The position numbers and the translations under genes are program-made. From Pseudovibrio sp000156235 (GTDB lineage Bacteria > Pseudomonadota > Alphaproteobacteria > Rhizobiales > Stappiaceae), in the NCBI RefSeq assembly GCF_000156235.1, contig NZ_DS996819.1:16255-80254 (forward strand): a stretch of 64,000 nucleotides of DNA, given 5' to 3'. The notes under the pieces were generated by a model. That model was not told the DNA's origin. It worked only from the letters and a program-made list of their open reading frames with translations, and searched no databases. Below are positions 17,278-26,729 of the stretch, in pieces. Each line of letters begins with the position of its first letter. Position 1 is the first letter of the stretch.

Positions 17278-18471
17278 TTATGTGGTGCCTGTGTGGATCA
17301 TGGAAAGCTTGTTGGGCTTGTGCCGTTCTAGTCGCCCAGCTAGTTCTATTTCCAACAGGATGAGCTGAAGCGTTTGCAAGGAAACGCCTGTGAAACGCAG
17401 CAGTTCGTCCTGATCTATGGGTGTTTCGCTTAAGGCATCGATGACTGCTAGCCTGTCCTGTTCGTTGGCGTTGAGCGGGGGAGACGGGCTGTTGGTGTCA
17501 GGGCTGTCCAGCTTGGGCCAGTTGCTTGTGGGCTCTTCAATGCCCTGATGTAAGGGCAGAGACATGGAGATCTTTGGCTCCATGATATCCAGTACATCAT
17601 CAACAGACTGAACTAGGGCGGCGCCTTGCTGGATCAGTTTATTTGCGCCTACAGAGCGCGGATCCAAAGGTGAACCGGGGACTGCCAGGATTTCGCGGTT
17701 TTGCTCCAAGGCGTAGCGGGCGGTGTAGAGAGAGCCGGATTTTTCTGCGGCTTCAATTAAGATGACACCCAATGACATTCCCGAGATAAGGCGATTGCGG
17801 CGGGGGAAATCCCGTGCTCGCGGCTGCCAGCTGATGGGCATTTCGGAAATTGCGGCACCATTGGTGGCAATCATGGATGAAAAAAGTTCCAGATTTTCTT
17901 TGGGATAGACTGTGTCGATGCCGCCAGCGAAGGCTGCGATGGTGCCGGATGACAATGCGGCATGGTGTGCGGCGCTGTCTATGCCTCGGGCGAGGCCGGA
18001 GATGATCGTGAAGCCTTGAGTTGATAGTTCACCTGCCAGCTGGGTAGCAAACTTGGCTCCAGCCGCGGAGCAGTTGCGGGCGCCGATGATGGCCAGAGTT
18101 TTCTGCGTACCGGTGAGCTCCTGCTGGAGCGGGTCTCTGGCCCGAACAGCCAACAAAGGCGGCGGCGCGTCTATATGTCTGAGGAGAGGTGGGTAGGCTG
18201 GCTCGCCTAAAGCAATGAGGCGAGCGCCTATCTTATAAAGAGCAGCCAGTTCTGCTTCGGCTTTGTCCTGTGAAAAAAGGCGATAAGATTTCTTACCGCC
18301 TCTTCTTGAGAGTTCTGGCAGGGCATCGAGTGCTGCCTGTGCTGAGCCGAAATGATTGAGGAGCTCACGAAAGGTTCTTGGACCTACATTTTCGGAGCGT
18401 ATGAGACGAAGCCACGCGAGCCGTTGGGTGTCACTTAGGTGTGGTGCCCGGCTTTTGGTGGCTGTCTCCAT
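17278..18471 (-). CDS. dprA: DNA-processing protein DprA
   Basis: The 397-residue product protects incoming single-stranded DNA and loads RecA in natural transformation, and is widespread even in non-competent species. A SAM-like N-terminus (LRLIRSENVGPRTFRELLNHFG) precedes the Rossmann-like core with IIGARNCSAAGAKFA and SGLARGIDSAAHHAAL. A C-terminal winged-helix follows (TPIDQDELLRFTGVSLQTL). Its start lies five bases after plsY, which suggests coupled translation. Confidence 0.92.
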   Translation of the reverse strand: METATKSRAPHLSDTQRLAWLRLIRSENVGPRTFRELLNHFGSAQAALDALPELSRRGGKKSYRLFSQDKAEAELAALYKIGARLIALGEPAYPPLLRHIDAPPPLLAVRARDPLQQELTGTQKTLAIIGARNCSAAGAKFATQLAGELSTQGFTIISGLARGIDSAAHHAALSSGTIAAFAGGIDTVYPKENLELFSSMIATNGAAISEMPISWQPRARDFPRRNRLISGMSLGVILIEAAEKSGSLYTARYALEQNREILAVPGSPLDPRSVGANKLIQQGAALVQSVDDVLDIMEPKISMSLPLHQGIEEPTSNWPKLDSPDTNSPSPPLNANEQDRLAVIDALSETPIDQDELLRFTGVSLQTLQLILLEIELAGRLERHKPNKLSMIHTGTT

Positions 18472-18476
18472 TCAAC

Positions 18477-19094
18477 TCATCCCTTGGAACCGATCTTGCT
18501 TTCCTTGCCTTTCAGCAGGCGGGCAATGTTCTCGTGATGTTTTGCCCATAGCAATATGCTGAGTATTCCCATCATTTGCGCAATTTGCCATTGATCGAAA
18601 GCCAGCAGAATAAAGGGAGTGACAAGGCTTGCCACCAGTGCTGACAGGGATGAGAACTTGGTGATGTAGGCGGTGGCGATCCAAATGGCGATGAAGATGA
18701 CGCCCACCGGCCAGAAAATGCCAAGCAGAATGCCGATATACGTTGCAACGCCTTTGCCGCCTTTGAACTTCAGCCAGACCGGGAAGAGATGGCCGAGAAA
18801 AGCACCGAGACCTGCGATCAGGGCTGCGTCATTGCCCATGTAGAGGCTGATGAGAATAACGGCGACCGTGCCTTTGAGGGCGTCGCAAAGCAGGGTGAGG
18901 GCAGCAAGTTTTTTGCTGCCAGTGCGCAGTACGTTGGTGGTGCCGATGTTGCCAGAACCGATGTTCCGGATATCGCCGTGACCTGCCATTTTTGTGAAGA
19001 GCAGGCCAAACGGAATGGAGCCAAGTAAATAGCCAAAGGCCAATGCAGCCAGATAGTAGGGTAAATCAAGGGACCAGCTGATTGGATCAGGCAC
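18477..19094 (-). CDS. plsY: Acyl-phosphate:glycerol-3-phosphate acyltransferase PlsY
   Basis: This 205-residue inner-membrane enzyme transfers an acyl chain from acyl phosphate to glycerol 3-phosphate, the first step of phospholipid synthesis. Motifs are in order: GYLLGSIPFGLL, IGSGNIGTTNVLRT, and KGGKGVATYIG, with five or so hydrophobic segments. Translation begins at GTG (19094) with GGAG seven bases upstream. It lies between pyrC and dprA on the same strand, a common alphaproteobacterial order. Confidence 0.94.
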   Translation of the reverse strand: MPDPISWSLDLPYYLAALAFGYLLGSIPFGLLFTKMAGHGDIRNIGSGNIGTTNVLRTGSKKLAALTLLCDALKGTVAVILISLYMGNDAALIAGLGAFLGHLFPVWLKFKGGKGVATYIGILLGIFWPVGVIFIAIWIATAYITKFSSLSALVASLVTPFILLAFDQWQIAQMMGILSILLWAKHHENIARLLKGKESKIGSKG

Positions 19095-19217
19095 GGGTGT
19101 TCTCCAGTTGTTGCATTAAAGCAGTGTGCCTTGCCGTTGGGCTGAGCACACTGCTTTAAACTTTCTTGCGTAACGCGGGATCTGTTCTGAGCTTTTGAGG
19201 CTGTTCAGAAGAGTGCG

Positions 19218-20522
19218 TTAAATTGCGTCATGATCTAGGATGCCGCCTGCAACAATGGTTGTCAAAACCCGGCCTGTTAAAGTTTCATCCTCGAAAGGCG
19301 TGTTCTTTGAACGGGACCGAATTTTCTCTTTTTCTACAATCCATGGCTTTTGCGGATCGAAGATGATCAGGTCCGCTGGTGCGCCTTTGGAAAGGCGACC
19401 GGCAGGAAGACCAAGACGGTCCGCTGGATTGCAGGTCATTGTTGCAAGCAGTTTGGAAAGTGAGATGTCCTCATTCAGAACGAGGCGCATTCCAGCTCCA
19501 AGCATTGTTTCCAGCCCTAAAGCACCATCTTCGGCTTCTGCAAAGGGGTGACGCTTAGTTTCCACATCTTGTGGGTTGTGATCGGACATAATGATGTCGA
19601 TTGTGCCATCTGCCAGTGCCTTGACCATAGCCTGACGATCATCTTCCGTGCGCAGCGGCGGCGACATTTTATGGAAAGTCCGGTATGGCCCGATGTCGTT
19701 TTCATTAAGCGTCAGGTGGTTGATGGAGATGCCTGACGTCACGTTCAGGCCTTCGTTCTTGGCTTTCTGTATAGCTTCTGCACTTTGTGGACAGGAGATC
19801 AGGCGGGCGTGATACTTGCCCTTTGCCATGGCAACGAGGCGCATGTCGCGCTCGATTGCGACGAACTCGGCCTCGCGTGGGATACCTCCGAGACCCAGCC
19901 ATGAAGCGCGCAAGCCTGCGTTCATGACACCAGAGCCTGCCAGATCCTTGTCCTGCGCCTGATGCACCACCAGCGCGTCGAAGTCGCGGGCGTAGGTCAA
20001 CAGGCGGACCAGAACAGAGGAGTTGGTGATTGGCAGTCTGTCGTTGGAAAAGGCGATAGCCCCAGCTTCCTTGAGCAGGCCGATCTCACTCATGTCCTTG
20101 CCAGCCAGTCCCTTTGTGAGGGCGGCCATTGGGTGGACGTTGACGATGGCTGTGTCGCGGGCGCGGCGGAGCATGAAGTCCACCAGAGCCGGGTCATCGA
20201 TCACCGGGTCCGTGTTTGGGCTGGTGAGGATGGTGGTTACGCCGCCGATGGCTGCTGCACGGCTGGCGCTTTCCAGCGTTTCGCGGTGTTCTGCGCCGGG
20301 TTCGCCAACACTAACGCCCATGTCGATGAGGCCTGGAGCGACGACGGCGCCGTTGCAGTCAATGGTTTTTGTGCCTTCTGGAGCGCCCTGATTGAGGGCA
20401 TCTGCGCCGGCGGCGACGATGTTTCCGTCCTGAACGAACACTGCACCGGCTTCGTCAACACCGTTGGCGGGGTCAATGATGCGGGCGTTTGTCAGGACCA
20501 GCGGGTTCACATTCTTGATCAT
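19218..20522 (-). CDS. pyrC: Dihydroorotase-like protein, probably non-catalytic (PyrX type)
   Basis: The 434-residue amidohydrolase-fold protein lies directly behind pyrB, as in the pyrBC operons of alphaproteobacteria. In active type I dihydroorotases the segment after PGLIDM is HVHxREPG, giving two zinc-binding histidines. Here it reads PGLIDMGVSVGEPG, so both histidines are gone. The carbamylated-lysine site also appears altered. By analogy with the inactive PyrC' of Pseudomonas it may be needed to assemble aspartate carbamoyltransferase instead of catalysing ring closure. The ATG at 20522 has AAGGA upstream; 14 bases of pyrB 3' space separate the two genes. Confidence 0.85.
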   Translation of the reverse strand: MIKNVNPLVLTNARIIDPANGVDEAGAVFVQDGNIVAAGADALNQGAPEGTKTIDCNGAVVAPGLIDMGVSVGEPGAEHRETLESASRAAAIGGVTTILTSPNTDPVIDDPALVDFMLRRARDTAIVNVHPMAALTKGLAGKDMSEIGLLKEAGAIAFSNDRLPITNSSVLVRLLTYARDFDALVVHQAQDKDLAGSGVMNAGLRASWLGLGGIPREAEFVAIERDMRLVAMAKGKYHARLISCPQSAEAIQKAKNEGLNVTSGISINHLTLNENDIGPYRTFHKMSPPLRTEDDRQAMVKALADGTIDIIMSDHNPQDVETKRHPFAEAEDGALGLETMLGAGMRLVLNEDISLSKLLATMTCNPADRLGLPAGRLSKGAPADLIIFDPQKPWIVEKEKIRSRSKNTPFEDETLTGRVLTTIVAGGILDHDAI

Positions 20523-20535
20523 GCGCTTGTCCTTC

Positions 20536-21495
20536 TTACACGTTGTCAGGGAGGTTTTGAGCGAGCGCTTCAAGCACTGCCATGCGAATTGCAACACCCA
20601 TCTCCACCTGCTCGCGGATCAGGCTTTGTGGGCCATCTGCGATTTCTGCGGCGATCTCCACCCCGCGGTTCATTGGACCGGGGTGCATGACCAGAGCATC
20701 AGGTTTTGCATAGGAGAGTTTTTCTGCGTCCAGACCGTGGTAGCGGAAATACTCACGAACGGATGGTACAAAGGCGCCGCTCATACGTTCGCGTTGCAAA
20801 CGCAGCATCATGACGATGTCGCAGCCCTTAAGTCCTTCGCGCATGTCTGTGAATACTTCTACGCCCATACTATGAATACCAGAGGGCAGTAGTGTAGAGG
20901 GAGCTATGACACGCACGCGGGCTCCCATATTGGAGAGAAGGATGATGTTGGAGCGCGCGACGCGGGAATGGCGGATGTCGCCGCAAATGGCTACTGTCAG
21001 ACCACCGAGGGTTCCTTTGTGGCGGCGGATGGTCAAGGCATCCAGCAGAGCCTGAGTTGGGTGTTCGTGAGGGCCGTCACCGGCGTTGACGACCGCGCAA
21101 CCGACTTTGCGAGCCAGCAGGTGAACTGCACCTGCGGCGTGGTGGCGAACAACCAGCAAGTCAGGACGCATTGCGTTCAGGGTTGCAGCTGTGTCGATCA
21201 GGGTTTCCCCTTTCTTCACCGATGAGGTGGAGACCGACATGTTCATCACATCCGCGCCCAGACGCTTGCCTGCAAGCTCAAAAGAAGATTGGGTGCGGGT
21301 GGAAGCCTCAAAGAAGAGGTTGATTTGCGTTCGCCCACGCAGAACAGCTTTCTGCTTTTCTACCTGTCTGGAGACTTCGACGGCTTCGTCGGCAAGGTCC
21401 AACAGGTAATTAATGTGGGGAGGCTGCAATCCCTCGATACCGAGGAGATGGCGATGCGGGAACGCTGAGGATCGATGTGTGATATTCTTGCTCAT
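20536..21495 (-). CDS. pyrB: Aspartate carbamoyltransferase catalytic subunit
   Basis: The 319-residue enzyme condenses carbamoyl phosphate and aspartate in pyrimidine synthesis. The carbamoyl-phosphate loop FFEASTRTQSSFELAGKRLG, the HPTQALLDALTI segment and the aspartate-binding MHPGPMNRGVEI are intact. No pyrI regulatory gene accompanies it; the inactive PyrC-like partner follows 13 bases downstream. The start at 21495 has GAAGGG at suitable distance; the frame continues upstream into the divergent promoter region. Confidence 0.95.
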   Translation of the reverse strand: MSKNITHRSSAFPHRHLLGIEGLQPPHINYLLDLADEAVEVSRQVEKQKAVLRGRTQINLFFEASTRTQSSFELAGKRLGADVMNMSVSTSSVKKGETLIDTAATLNAMRPDLLVVRHHAAGAVHLLARKVGCAVVNAGDGPHEHPTQALLDALTIRRHKGTLGGLTVAICGDIRHSRVARSNIILLSNMGARVRVIAPSTLLPSGIHSMGVEVFTDMREGLKGCDIVMMLRLQRERMSGAFVPSVREYFRYHGLDAEKLSYAKPDALVMHPGPMNRGVEIAAEIADGPQSLIREQVEMGVAIRMAVLEALAQNLPDNV

Positions 21496-21629
21496 CGAAG
21501 ACCCTTCTATAGGCAGAAACACCGAGTTCGTAAAGAGCTCAACGGATGTATAGTTTTTATTGTGCAAATCGCAGTTGCAACGTGCGCGGTAACCTATCAA
21601 AATCGCTGGGGCAACTCGCGGGAGGAAAA

Positions 21630-23285
21630 ATGGATAAAGTTTCACAAGCCACTATGACGACAGGGGTGATCAATCAGGCCCCGCCATATTGTGGGTACAA
21701 CCTTGCCGAGAGTGATCCAATTCTCCTTGCTGATTTGGGTGGTACAGGGTCCAACGATTCTGCACGCGAAGAGCTTATCAAGTTTGGTGAGCAGTGTGGA
21801 GCCGCAGATGCACTGGATCTGGGCAGATTGGCAAATGTTAATGAACCGGTGCTTAAAACCCACGATCCATATGGTCGCCGCCTAGATGTTGTCGAGTTCC
21901 ACCCATCCTACCATGCGCTGATGCGCCGCTCGTTTGAAGCTGGCCTGCACAGTGCGTCCGTCGAGTCCATGGAGCCGGGTGGAGACCGTGCGTTTTATAA
22001 CCGCGCCCGCAAGTATTTCGTGATGAGCCAGGTGGAAGGCGGGCATCTTTGTCCGGTGACCATGACCAATGCGTCTGCCATGGCTCTGACACAGGCTCCT
22101 GAGCTTGCCAAAGTCTGGAACGAACGCATTTTAAGCCGCAAGTATGACCAGCGCTTCCGTCCTGCGAGCCAAAAGATGGGCGTCAGCCTTGGTATGGGTA
22201 TGACCGAGAAGCAGGGTGGTTCTGACCTGCGCCAGATCATCACCCGTGCGGAAAAAGTTTCCGACGATACTTACGTGATCAACGGCCACAAATGGTTCTT
22301 CTCTGCACCGATGTGTGATGCGTTCCTCGTGCTGGCGAAGCTGGAAGAAGGGCCGACCTGTTTCCTCGTACCGCGTATTCTTGAAAGCGGTGAAGTGAAT
22401 GGGCTGGACTTCCAGCGTCTGAAGAACAAGCTGGGTAACAAGTCCAATGCGTCTTCTGAGGTTGAGTTCAATAATGCTGTTGGCTTCCTTGTTGGTGAAG
22501 CGGGTAAGGGCATCAAGACCATTTTGAAGATGGTTACGCCGACTCGTGTTGACTGCTGCATTGGTTCAGCTGCGCTTATGCGTGCGGCGATTTCCAGAGC
22601 GGTTCATCACACCTCCAATCGCAGTGCATTTGGTGCTCGTCTGATCGAGAAGCCTTTGATGCAGCGTGTTCTGGCAGACATGTCTCTGGATATGGCGGCC
22701 AGTGAAGCACTTGCGCTTAAGCTGGCGCATTGCATGGATCAGGAAGGTGAGGACAGTCAGGCAGCTGACTTCCTGCGGATCATCACACCAGCGGCCAAGT
22801 ACTGGATCTGTAAGAGTGCAGAGAACGTAGCGGCTGAAGCGATGGAATGTCTGGGTGGTAATGGCTACGTGGAAGACCACGATATGGCCCGTATCTACCG
22901 TGAAGCTCCTGTGAACAGCATCTGGGAAGGCTCCGGCAACATCATGGCGCTGGATCTGCTGCGGGCCATGCACCGTACACCCGACAGCTTCATGAACGTT
23001 CTTGGTATGCTGGAAGCGGATCTCGGACCTGCTGGTAAGGTTTCGGTTGAAGTGCTGCAGGCTGCTGCGCGTACTTGTCTGGAAGACGAGGGCGGTGCAC
23101 GTTTGCTGACTGAACAGCTGGCGATTACGGCTGCTGCTGCAGCGCTGAAGGAAGTTGCTCCTGCGGCGATTGCCAATGCGTTTATCGAAACCCGTATGGC
23201 TGGCCAGTGGCGTTCAAGCTATGGCATGCTGGATGCGCGTTATGATGCGATGGGCATTCTGGAGTGGCTTTACCCAATCAAGTAA
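21630..23285 (+). CDS. AidB-like acyl-CoA dehydrogenase
   Basis: This flavin-dependent acyl-CoA dehydrogenase-fold protein has 551 residues, longer than the common 380-residue enzymes and close to AidB. AidB-type features are the long N-terminal domain (NQAPPYCGYNLAESDPIL), GMGMTEKQGGSDLRQ, CLGGNGYVEDHDMARIYREAPVNSIWEGSGN and an extended C-terminal helical domain. E. coli AidB is part of the adaptive response to alkylation and binds DNA; whether this homolog does is unknown. The start has GGAGG at 21621-21625. It is divergent from pyrB and its last 16 bases overlap the end of the convergent AEC transporter gene. Confidence 0.85.
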   Translation: MDKVSQATMTTGVINQAPPYCGYNLAESDPILLADLGGTGSNDSAREELIKFGEQCGAADALDLGRLANVNEPVLKTHDPYGRRLDVVEFHPSYHALMRRSFEAGLHSASVESMEPGGDRAFYNRARKYFVMSQVEGGHLCPVTMTNASAMALTQAPELAKVWNERILSRKYDQRFRPASQKMGVSLGMGMTEKQGGSDLRQIITRAEKVSDDTYVINGHKWFFSAPMCDAFLVLAKLEEGPTCFLVPRILESGEVNGLDFQRLKNKLGNKSNASSEVEFNNAVGFLVGEAGKGIKTILKMVTPTRVDCCIGSAALMRAAISRAVHHTSNRSAFGARLIEKPLMQRVLADMSLDMAASEALALKLAHCMDQEGEDSQAADFLRIITPAAKYWICKSAENVAAEAMECLGGNGYVEDHDMARIYREAPVNSIWEGSGNIMALDLLRAMHRTPDSFMNVLGMLEADLGPAGKVSVEVLQAAARTCLEDEGGARLLTEQLAITAAAAALKEVAPAAIANAFIETRMAGQWRSSYGMLDARYDAMGILEWLYPIK

Positions 23286-24208
23286 GCCACGACCAATAAC
23301 CACGCTGGAATAGTGATTGCGGCGGCGACTGTCTGAAGGGTCAGAATTTCGGCCATCAGTTTAGCGTCGCCGCCCATTTTTTTTGCCAGAACATAACTCG
23401 CACCAGCCGCTGGAACCGAGAAGACCAGTGTAACGATGGTTGCTGAGATTTCGTCCAGTCCAAGTGTGAGCGCAAAGCTTAAGGCAATGCCGGGGGCAAG
23501 TACGTTGCGCAGCAAGAGCGCAGATGTGAGCGCTGGGCCGGGACGACGCAGAGCGCCTAGATCCAACGCAGCGCCGACACATAGCACTGCAATCGGTAGA
23601 GCAGCACTTCCCAGAAATGTCAGGTAGTTGGCGATCACTTCAGGGATCTGGCCGCCCGAGGCGTTGATCAATCCACCCGCTGCCACGCTGATGATGAAGG
23701 GATTCTTGATCAGCTCTCTTGCCAGCAATTTGGGGGAGGGTGCAGAGCCACCTGCATAGATGGATAGGATCAGCACGCAAAGTAGGTTTGCAGCCGGGAT
23801 CATAATCGCCATGATCACAGCGACCAGTGCCACACCTTCATCCCCAAAGCTGTTGGCCGCAATCGCCATAGCGACGAACCCGTTCCAGCGCACGACACCC
23901 TGAAAGATTGAGGTGAAGCGAGGGCCAGAGATCTCGAACTTCTGTTTGAGGACTGGTTGAAGCACGAGGCAGAGCACTGCCAGTATTGAGAAGGTTCCCA
24001 GTACCGAGATGGTGATCTCGATGACCGGCATCGCTGAAAAGTCAGAGGTTCCCACGTTGATCAGGATGATGGCGGGGAACAGAACCCAGTAAGCCAGATC
24101 TTCCATACCGCTCCAGCGTTCTCTCGGAATGAGATTGCGGTGGCGGAGGAACCATCCCGTGGCTGTGAGGAGCAGGACAGAGATGATGGCTGACAGGGCA
24201 GAAAACAT
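23270..24208 (-). CDS. AEC family transporter
   Basis: This 312-residue inner-membrane protein has about ten hydrophobic segments in two halves, with the family's broken helices carrying glycine/proline pairs. It belongs to the auxin efflux carrier (AEC) family, whose bacterial members transport malate, malonate or similar acids. The substrate cannot be predicted. It stands between aidB-like and ruvX genes without an obvious partner. Confidence 0.85.
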   Translation of the reverse strand: MFSALSAIISVLLLTATGWFLRHRNLIPRERWSGMEDLAYWVLFPAIILINVGTSDFSAMPVIEITISVLGTFSILAVLCLVLQPVLKQKFEISGPRFTSIFQGVVRWNGFVAMAIAANSFGDEGVALVAVIMAIMIPAANLLCVLILSIYAGGSAPSPKLLARELIKNPFIISVAAGGLINASGGQIPEVIANYLTFLGSAALPIAVLCVGAALDLGALRRPGPALTSALLLRNVLAPGIALSFALTLGLDEISATIVTLVFSVPAAGASYVLAKKMGGDAKLMAEILTLQTVAAAITIPAWLLVVAYLIG

Positions 24209-24371
24209 GCGTGTGCTTTTCAGGCTGTTGCTCGGACGAAAACAGTCCTTGCAAGTGGATGGAGGAAGAGCGCGTTGACGCGCGTATCCGTCTATTCACG
24301 TAGCCTGAAAAAAGCAGAGTGGTAAAGCGCAGGGTGCCTTAAATTTTCTCAAGTGTTGTTGGCACGGGTGT

Positions 24372-24869
24372 TTACTCTTCGTCGAAGAGCGAGGTGCCGC
24401 CGTAGTTTACGCGGTCGAGGAAGCCTTGCAGGATATATGTGGCAGCCATCTTGTCGACGAGCTCGGCGCGACGGGCACGGGAGCGGTCGGCTTCGATGAG
24501 TGTGCGAGTCACGGCTGCTGTTGAGAGGCGTTCGTCCCAGTATGTGATTGGGATTTCCGTCTTCTGGGCGAGGTTGCGAACGAAGGCACGGGTTGCCTGA
24601 CAGCGTGGGCCTTCGGTGCCATCCATGTTGAGGGGGAGGCCGATGACAAGGCCGAATACACCGTGCTCATGACAAAGATCGAGCAGACGCTCCACGTCTT
24701 GCGTGAACTTCTTGCGCTTGATGGTTTCCAGCGGTGATGCGATCTGACGGCCGGAATCGGTGAGAGCAAGACCAATGGTTTTGGTGCCAAGGTCAATACC
24801 GATCAGGCGATCATCGTCGTAAAGCGCGTCGCAGAAATCTTCGAGAGATAGTGAAGGATCATTTGCCAT
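24372..24869 (-). CDS. ruvX: Putative pre-16S rRNA nuclease / Holliday junction resolvase RuvX
   Basis: A 165-residue YqgF/RuvX protein with the RNase H-like fold: DDRLIGIDLGTKTIGLALTD holds the first catalytic aspartate, VIGLPLNMDGTEG the second region, and TYWDERLSTAAVTRTL the conserved DER motif. The family acts in 5' maturation of 16S rRNA and was earlier described as a Holliday-junction resolvase. The final ATYILQGFLD segment is also typical. It is divergent from ung. Confidence 0.92.
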   Translation of the reverse strand: MANDPSLSLEDFCDALYDDDRLIGIDLGTKTIGLALTDSGRQIASPLETIKRKKFTQDVERLLDLCHEHGVFGLVIGLPLNMDGTEGPRCQATRAFVRNLAQKTEIPITYWDERLSTAAVTRTLIEADRSRARRAELVDKMAATYILQGFLDRVNYGGTSLFDEE

Positions 24870-25012
24870 GGCGGCGGGTTAGCACGGCTTGCGAGCAACG
24901 CCAAGCGGGTAATCCATATTTTTCTCGGGGACATGCTGTTTCCAGAAGAACTGATGGGCAGCTGTTCTGGTAAAGGTATGGACATAAGAACATAGAGCAG
25001 GTGGAGACAGGT

Positions 25013-25690
25013 GTGACACAGATGCAGTTTGAAGCGGGATGGCAGGGTATTTTGGCTCCTGAGATGGAGAAGCCATACTTTCAGAAGCTTCAGGCCTTTC
25101 TGGATGCGGAAGCTGCCGCAGGCAAAACGATCTATCCTCCTGCTGCGGACTGTTATGCAGCCTTTGAGGCGGCTGCGCTGCGTGATGTGCGCGTCGTTAT
25201 CCTTGGGCAAGATCCTTATCACGGAGAAGGGCAGGCGCATGGGCTTTCCTTTTCGGTTCGCAAAGGTGTCAAGCTGCCTCCATCTCTTCGCAACATCTAC
25301 AAAGAGCTGGAGAGTGATCTTGGATTTGCTCCGGCCTCTCATGGCTGTCTGACCCATTGGGCAGAGCAAGGTGTGTTGTTGTTGAACACGTCTTTGAGCG
25401 TGGAGGAGGCGAAGGCTGGATCTCATGCCAAGAAAGGATGGGCGCCGTTCACAGATGCTGCGATCAAGGGCCTTTCAGATATACGGGAGCATCTGGTGTT
25501 TATCCTGTGGGGCGCACATGCGCAGAAGAAGCTGGAGCTGATTGACGAGAGCAAGCATCTGGTTTTGATGAGTGCGCATCCGTCTCCACTTTCTGCCCGG
25601 CGCGGCTTCTTTGGTTCAGCACCTTTCTCTAAAACCAACGCATATTTGCGAGAGCATGGTCTTAAAGAGATCGACTGGCAGATCTCTTAG
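25013..25690 (+). CDS. ung: Uracil-DNA glycosylase family 1
   Basis: The 225-residue base-excision repair enzyme removes uracil from DNA. The catalytic water-activating loop GQDPYHGEGQAHGLSFSV (aspartate near residue 67) and the minor-groove loop HPSPLSARRGFFGSAPF with the catalytic histidine are intact. Starts are ambiguous: GTG at 25013 has GGAGACAG just upstream and was chosen; GTG 25001 and ATG 25022 are alternatives. It is monocistronic. Confidence 0.94.
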   Translation: MTQMQFEAGWQGILAPEMEKPYFQKLQAFLDAEAAAGKTIYPPAADCYAAFEAAALRDVRVVILGQDPYHGEGQAHGLSFSVRKGVKLPPSLRNIYKELESDLGFAPASHGCLTHWAEQGVLLLNTSLSVEEAKAGSHAKKGWAPFTDAAIKGLSDIREHLVFILWGAHAQKKLELIDESKHLVLMSAHPSPLSARRGFFGSAPFSKTNAYLREHGLKEIDWQIS

Positions 25691-25826
25691 AGGCATTGGT
25701 CGGTGTTTTGCCTTTGATCAGTTACATTTAAGGGTTGTGTAACCAAATCCCTACTAGTCTAGATAATATTTTAGGTATGATGGAGGACGCCGGTTTTTGG
25801 CGTGCCGCATTGGGGGGATTGGTAGT

Positions 25827-26564
25827 ATGGATTTACAGTTTCTGGGCCATTCTGCTTTCAAGGTTCACATTCCCGGGGCAACATTGCTGATTGACCCGTT
25901 CTTGTCTGGTAATCCGAGCTTTCCTGAAGGGATGAGCGTTGAGCAGGCAAGTGAAGGTGTAGACCACGTTCTTTTGACCCACGGCCATGATGACCATGTG
26001 GGCGATACCATCGATATTCTGAAAGCCACCGGTGCGACGCTGACTGCAAACTGGGAAATTTGCATGTGGGCGCAGGATAAGGGGATTGAGAAGATCAATC
26101 CCATGAACCACGGCGGCTGCGTGAATATGGGGCCTTTTGGTGTTGCGCTGACCAATGCGGTGCACAGTTCGGCTTGTTCTTTCGACACTGAAGGCAGCGT
26201 TGCGGATGTGTATCTGGGCAATCCGGCAGGTGTGGTGGTGATGGCTGAGGATGAGCCAACACTGTTACATATGGGGGATACGGATATCTTCTCCGATATG
26301 GAGCTGATCAACGAGATTTACCGGCCTCAAATCGGTATCGTGCCGATTGGCGATCGCTTCACGATGGGAGGGCGGACAGCTTCTATGGCCTGTCAGCGTT
26401 ACTTTGAGTTCCAGACTATTATTCCTTGCCACTATGGTACTTTCCCAATCCTAGATCAGAGTGCGGATCAGTTTACCGAATGCATGGGAGATGATGCGTT
26501 TCGTGTGGCTGAGCTGAAGCCGGGTGAAACAGTAACGGTGAACAACAATGTGGCAGCGTCCTGA
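25827..26564 (+). CDS. UPF0173 metal-dependent hydrolase
   Basis: At 245 residues this has a metallo-beta-lactamase fold. The metal site HGHDDH is in LLTHGHDDHVGDTIDI near residue 60, with further ligands in NAVHSSACSF, MGDTDIF and PCHYGTFPIL. It belongs to the UPF0173 (YtkL-like) group, whose substrate is not known. The ATG at 25827 follows GGGGGGA by eight bases and matches the conserved MDLQFLGHSAF start. A terminator follows at 26589. Confidence 0.9.
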   Translation: MDLQFLGHSAFKVHIPGATLLIDPFLSGNPSFPEGMSVEQASEGVDHVLLTHGHDDHVGDTIDILKATGATLTANWEICMWAQDKGIEKINPMNHGGCVNMGPFGVALTNAVHSSACSFDTEGSVADVYLGNPAGVVVMAEDEPTLLHMGDTDIFSDMELINEIYRPQIGIVPIGDRFTMGGRTASMACQRYFEFQTIIPCHYGTFPILDQSADQFTECMGDDAFRVAELKPGETVTVNNNVAAS

Positions 26565-26588
26565 CCGGATACGCACTGCTTAAACAAG

Positions 26589-26618
26589 AAAAGGCCTCAG
26601 CATGAACTGAGGCCTTTT
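26589..26618. terminator. Terminator after the UPF0173 gene
   Basis: Perfect 12-bp stem AAAAGGCCTCAG / CTGAGGCCTTTT with a six-base loop, carrying A and T runs on both sides. It can serve the UPF0173 gene and the convergent YHS gene alike. Confidence 0.9.
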
Positions 26619-26729
26619 GAGTTTGAAAGGGACACATTCCGCGTTTTTTTGCTTTCACCGCGGGGTCACGCTTTGTTGGGGGCACGCGTGACTGGAATGG
26701 GCCTTCAAGGGAGCTTGGGTTGGGTTCGC

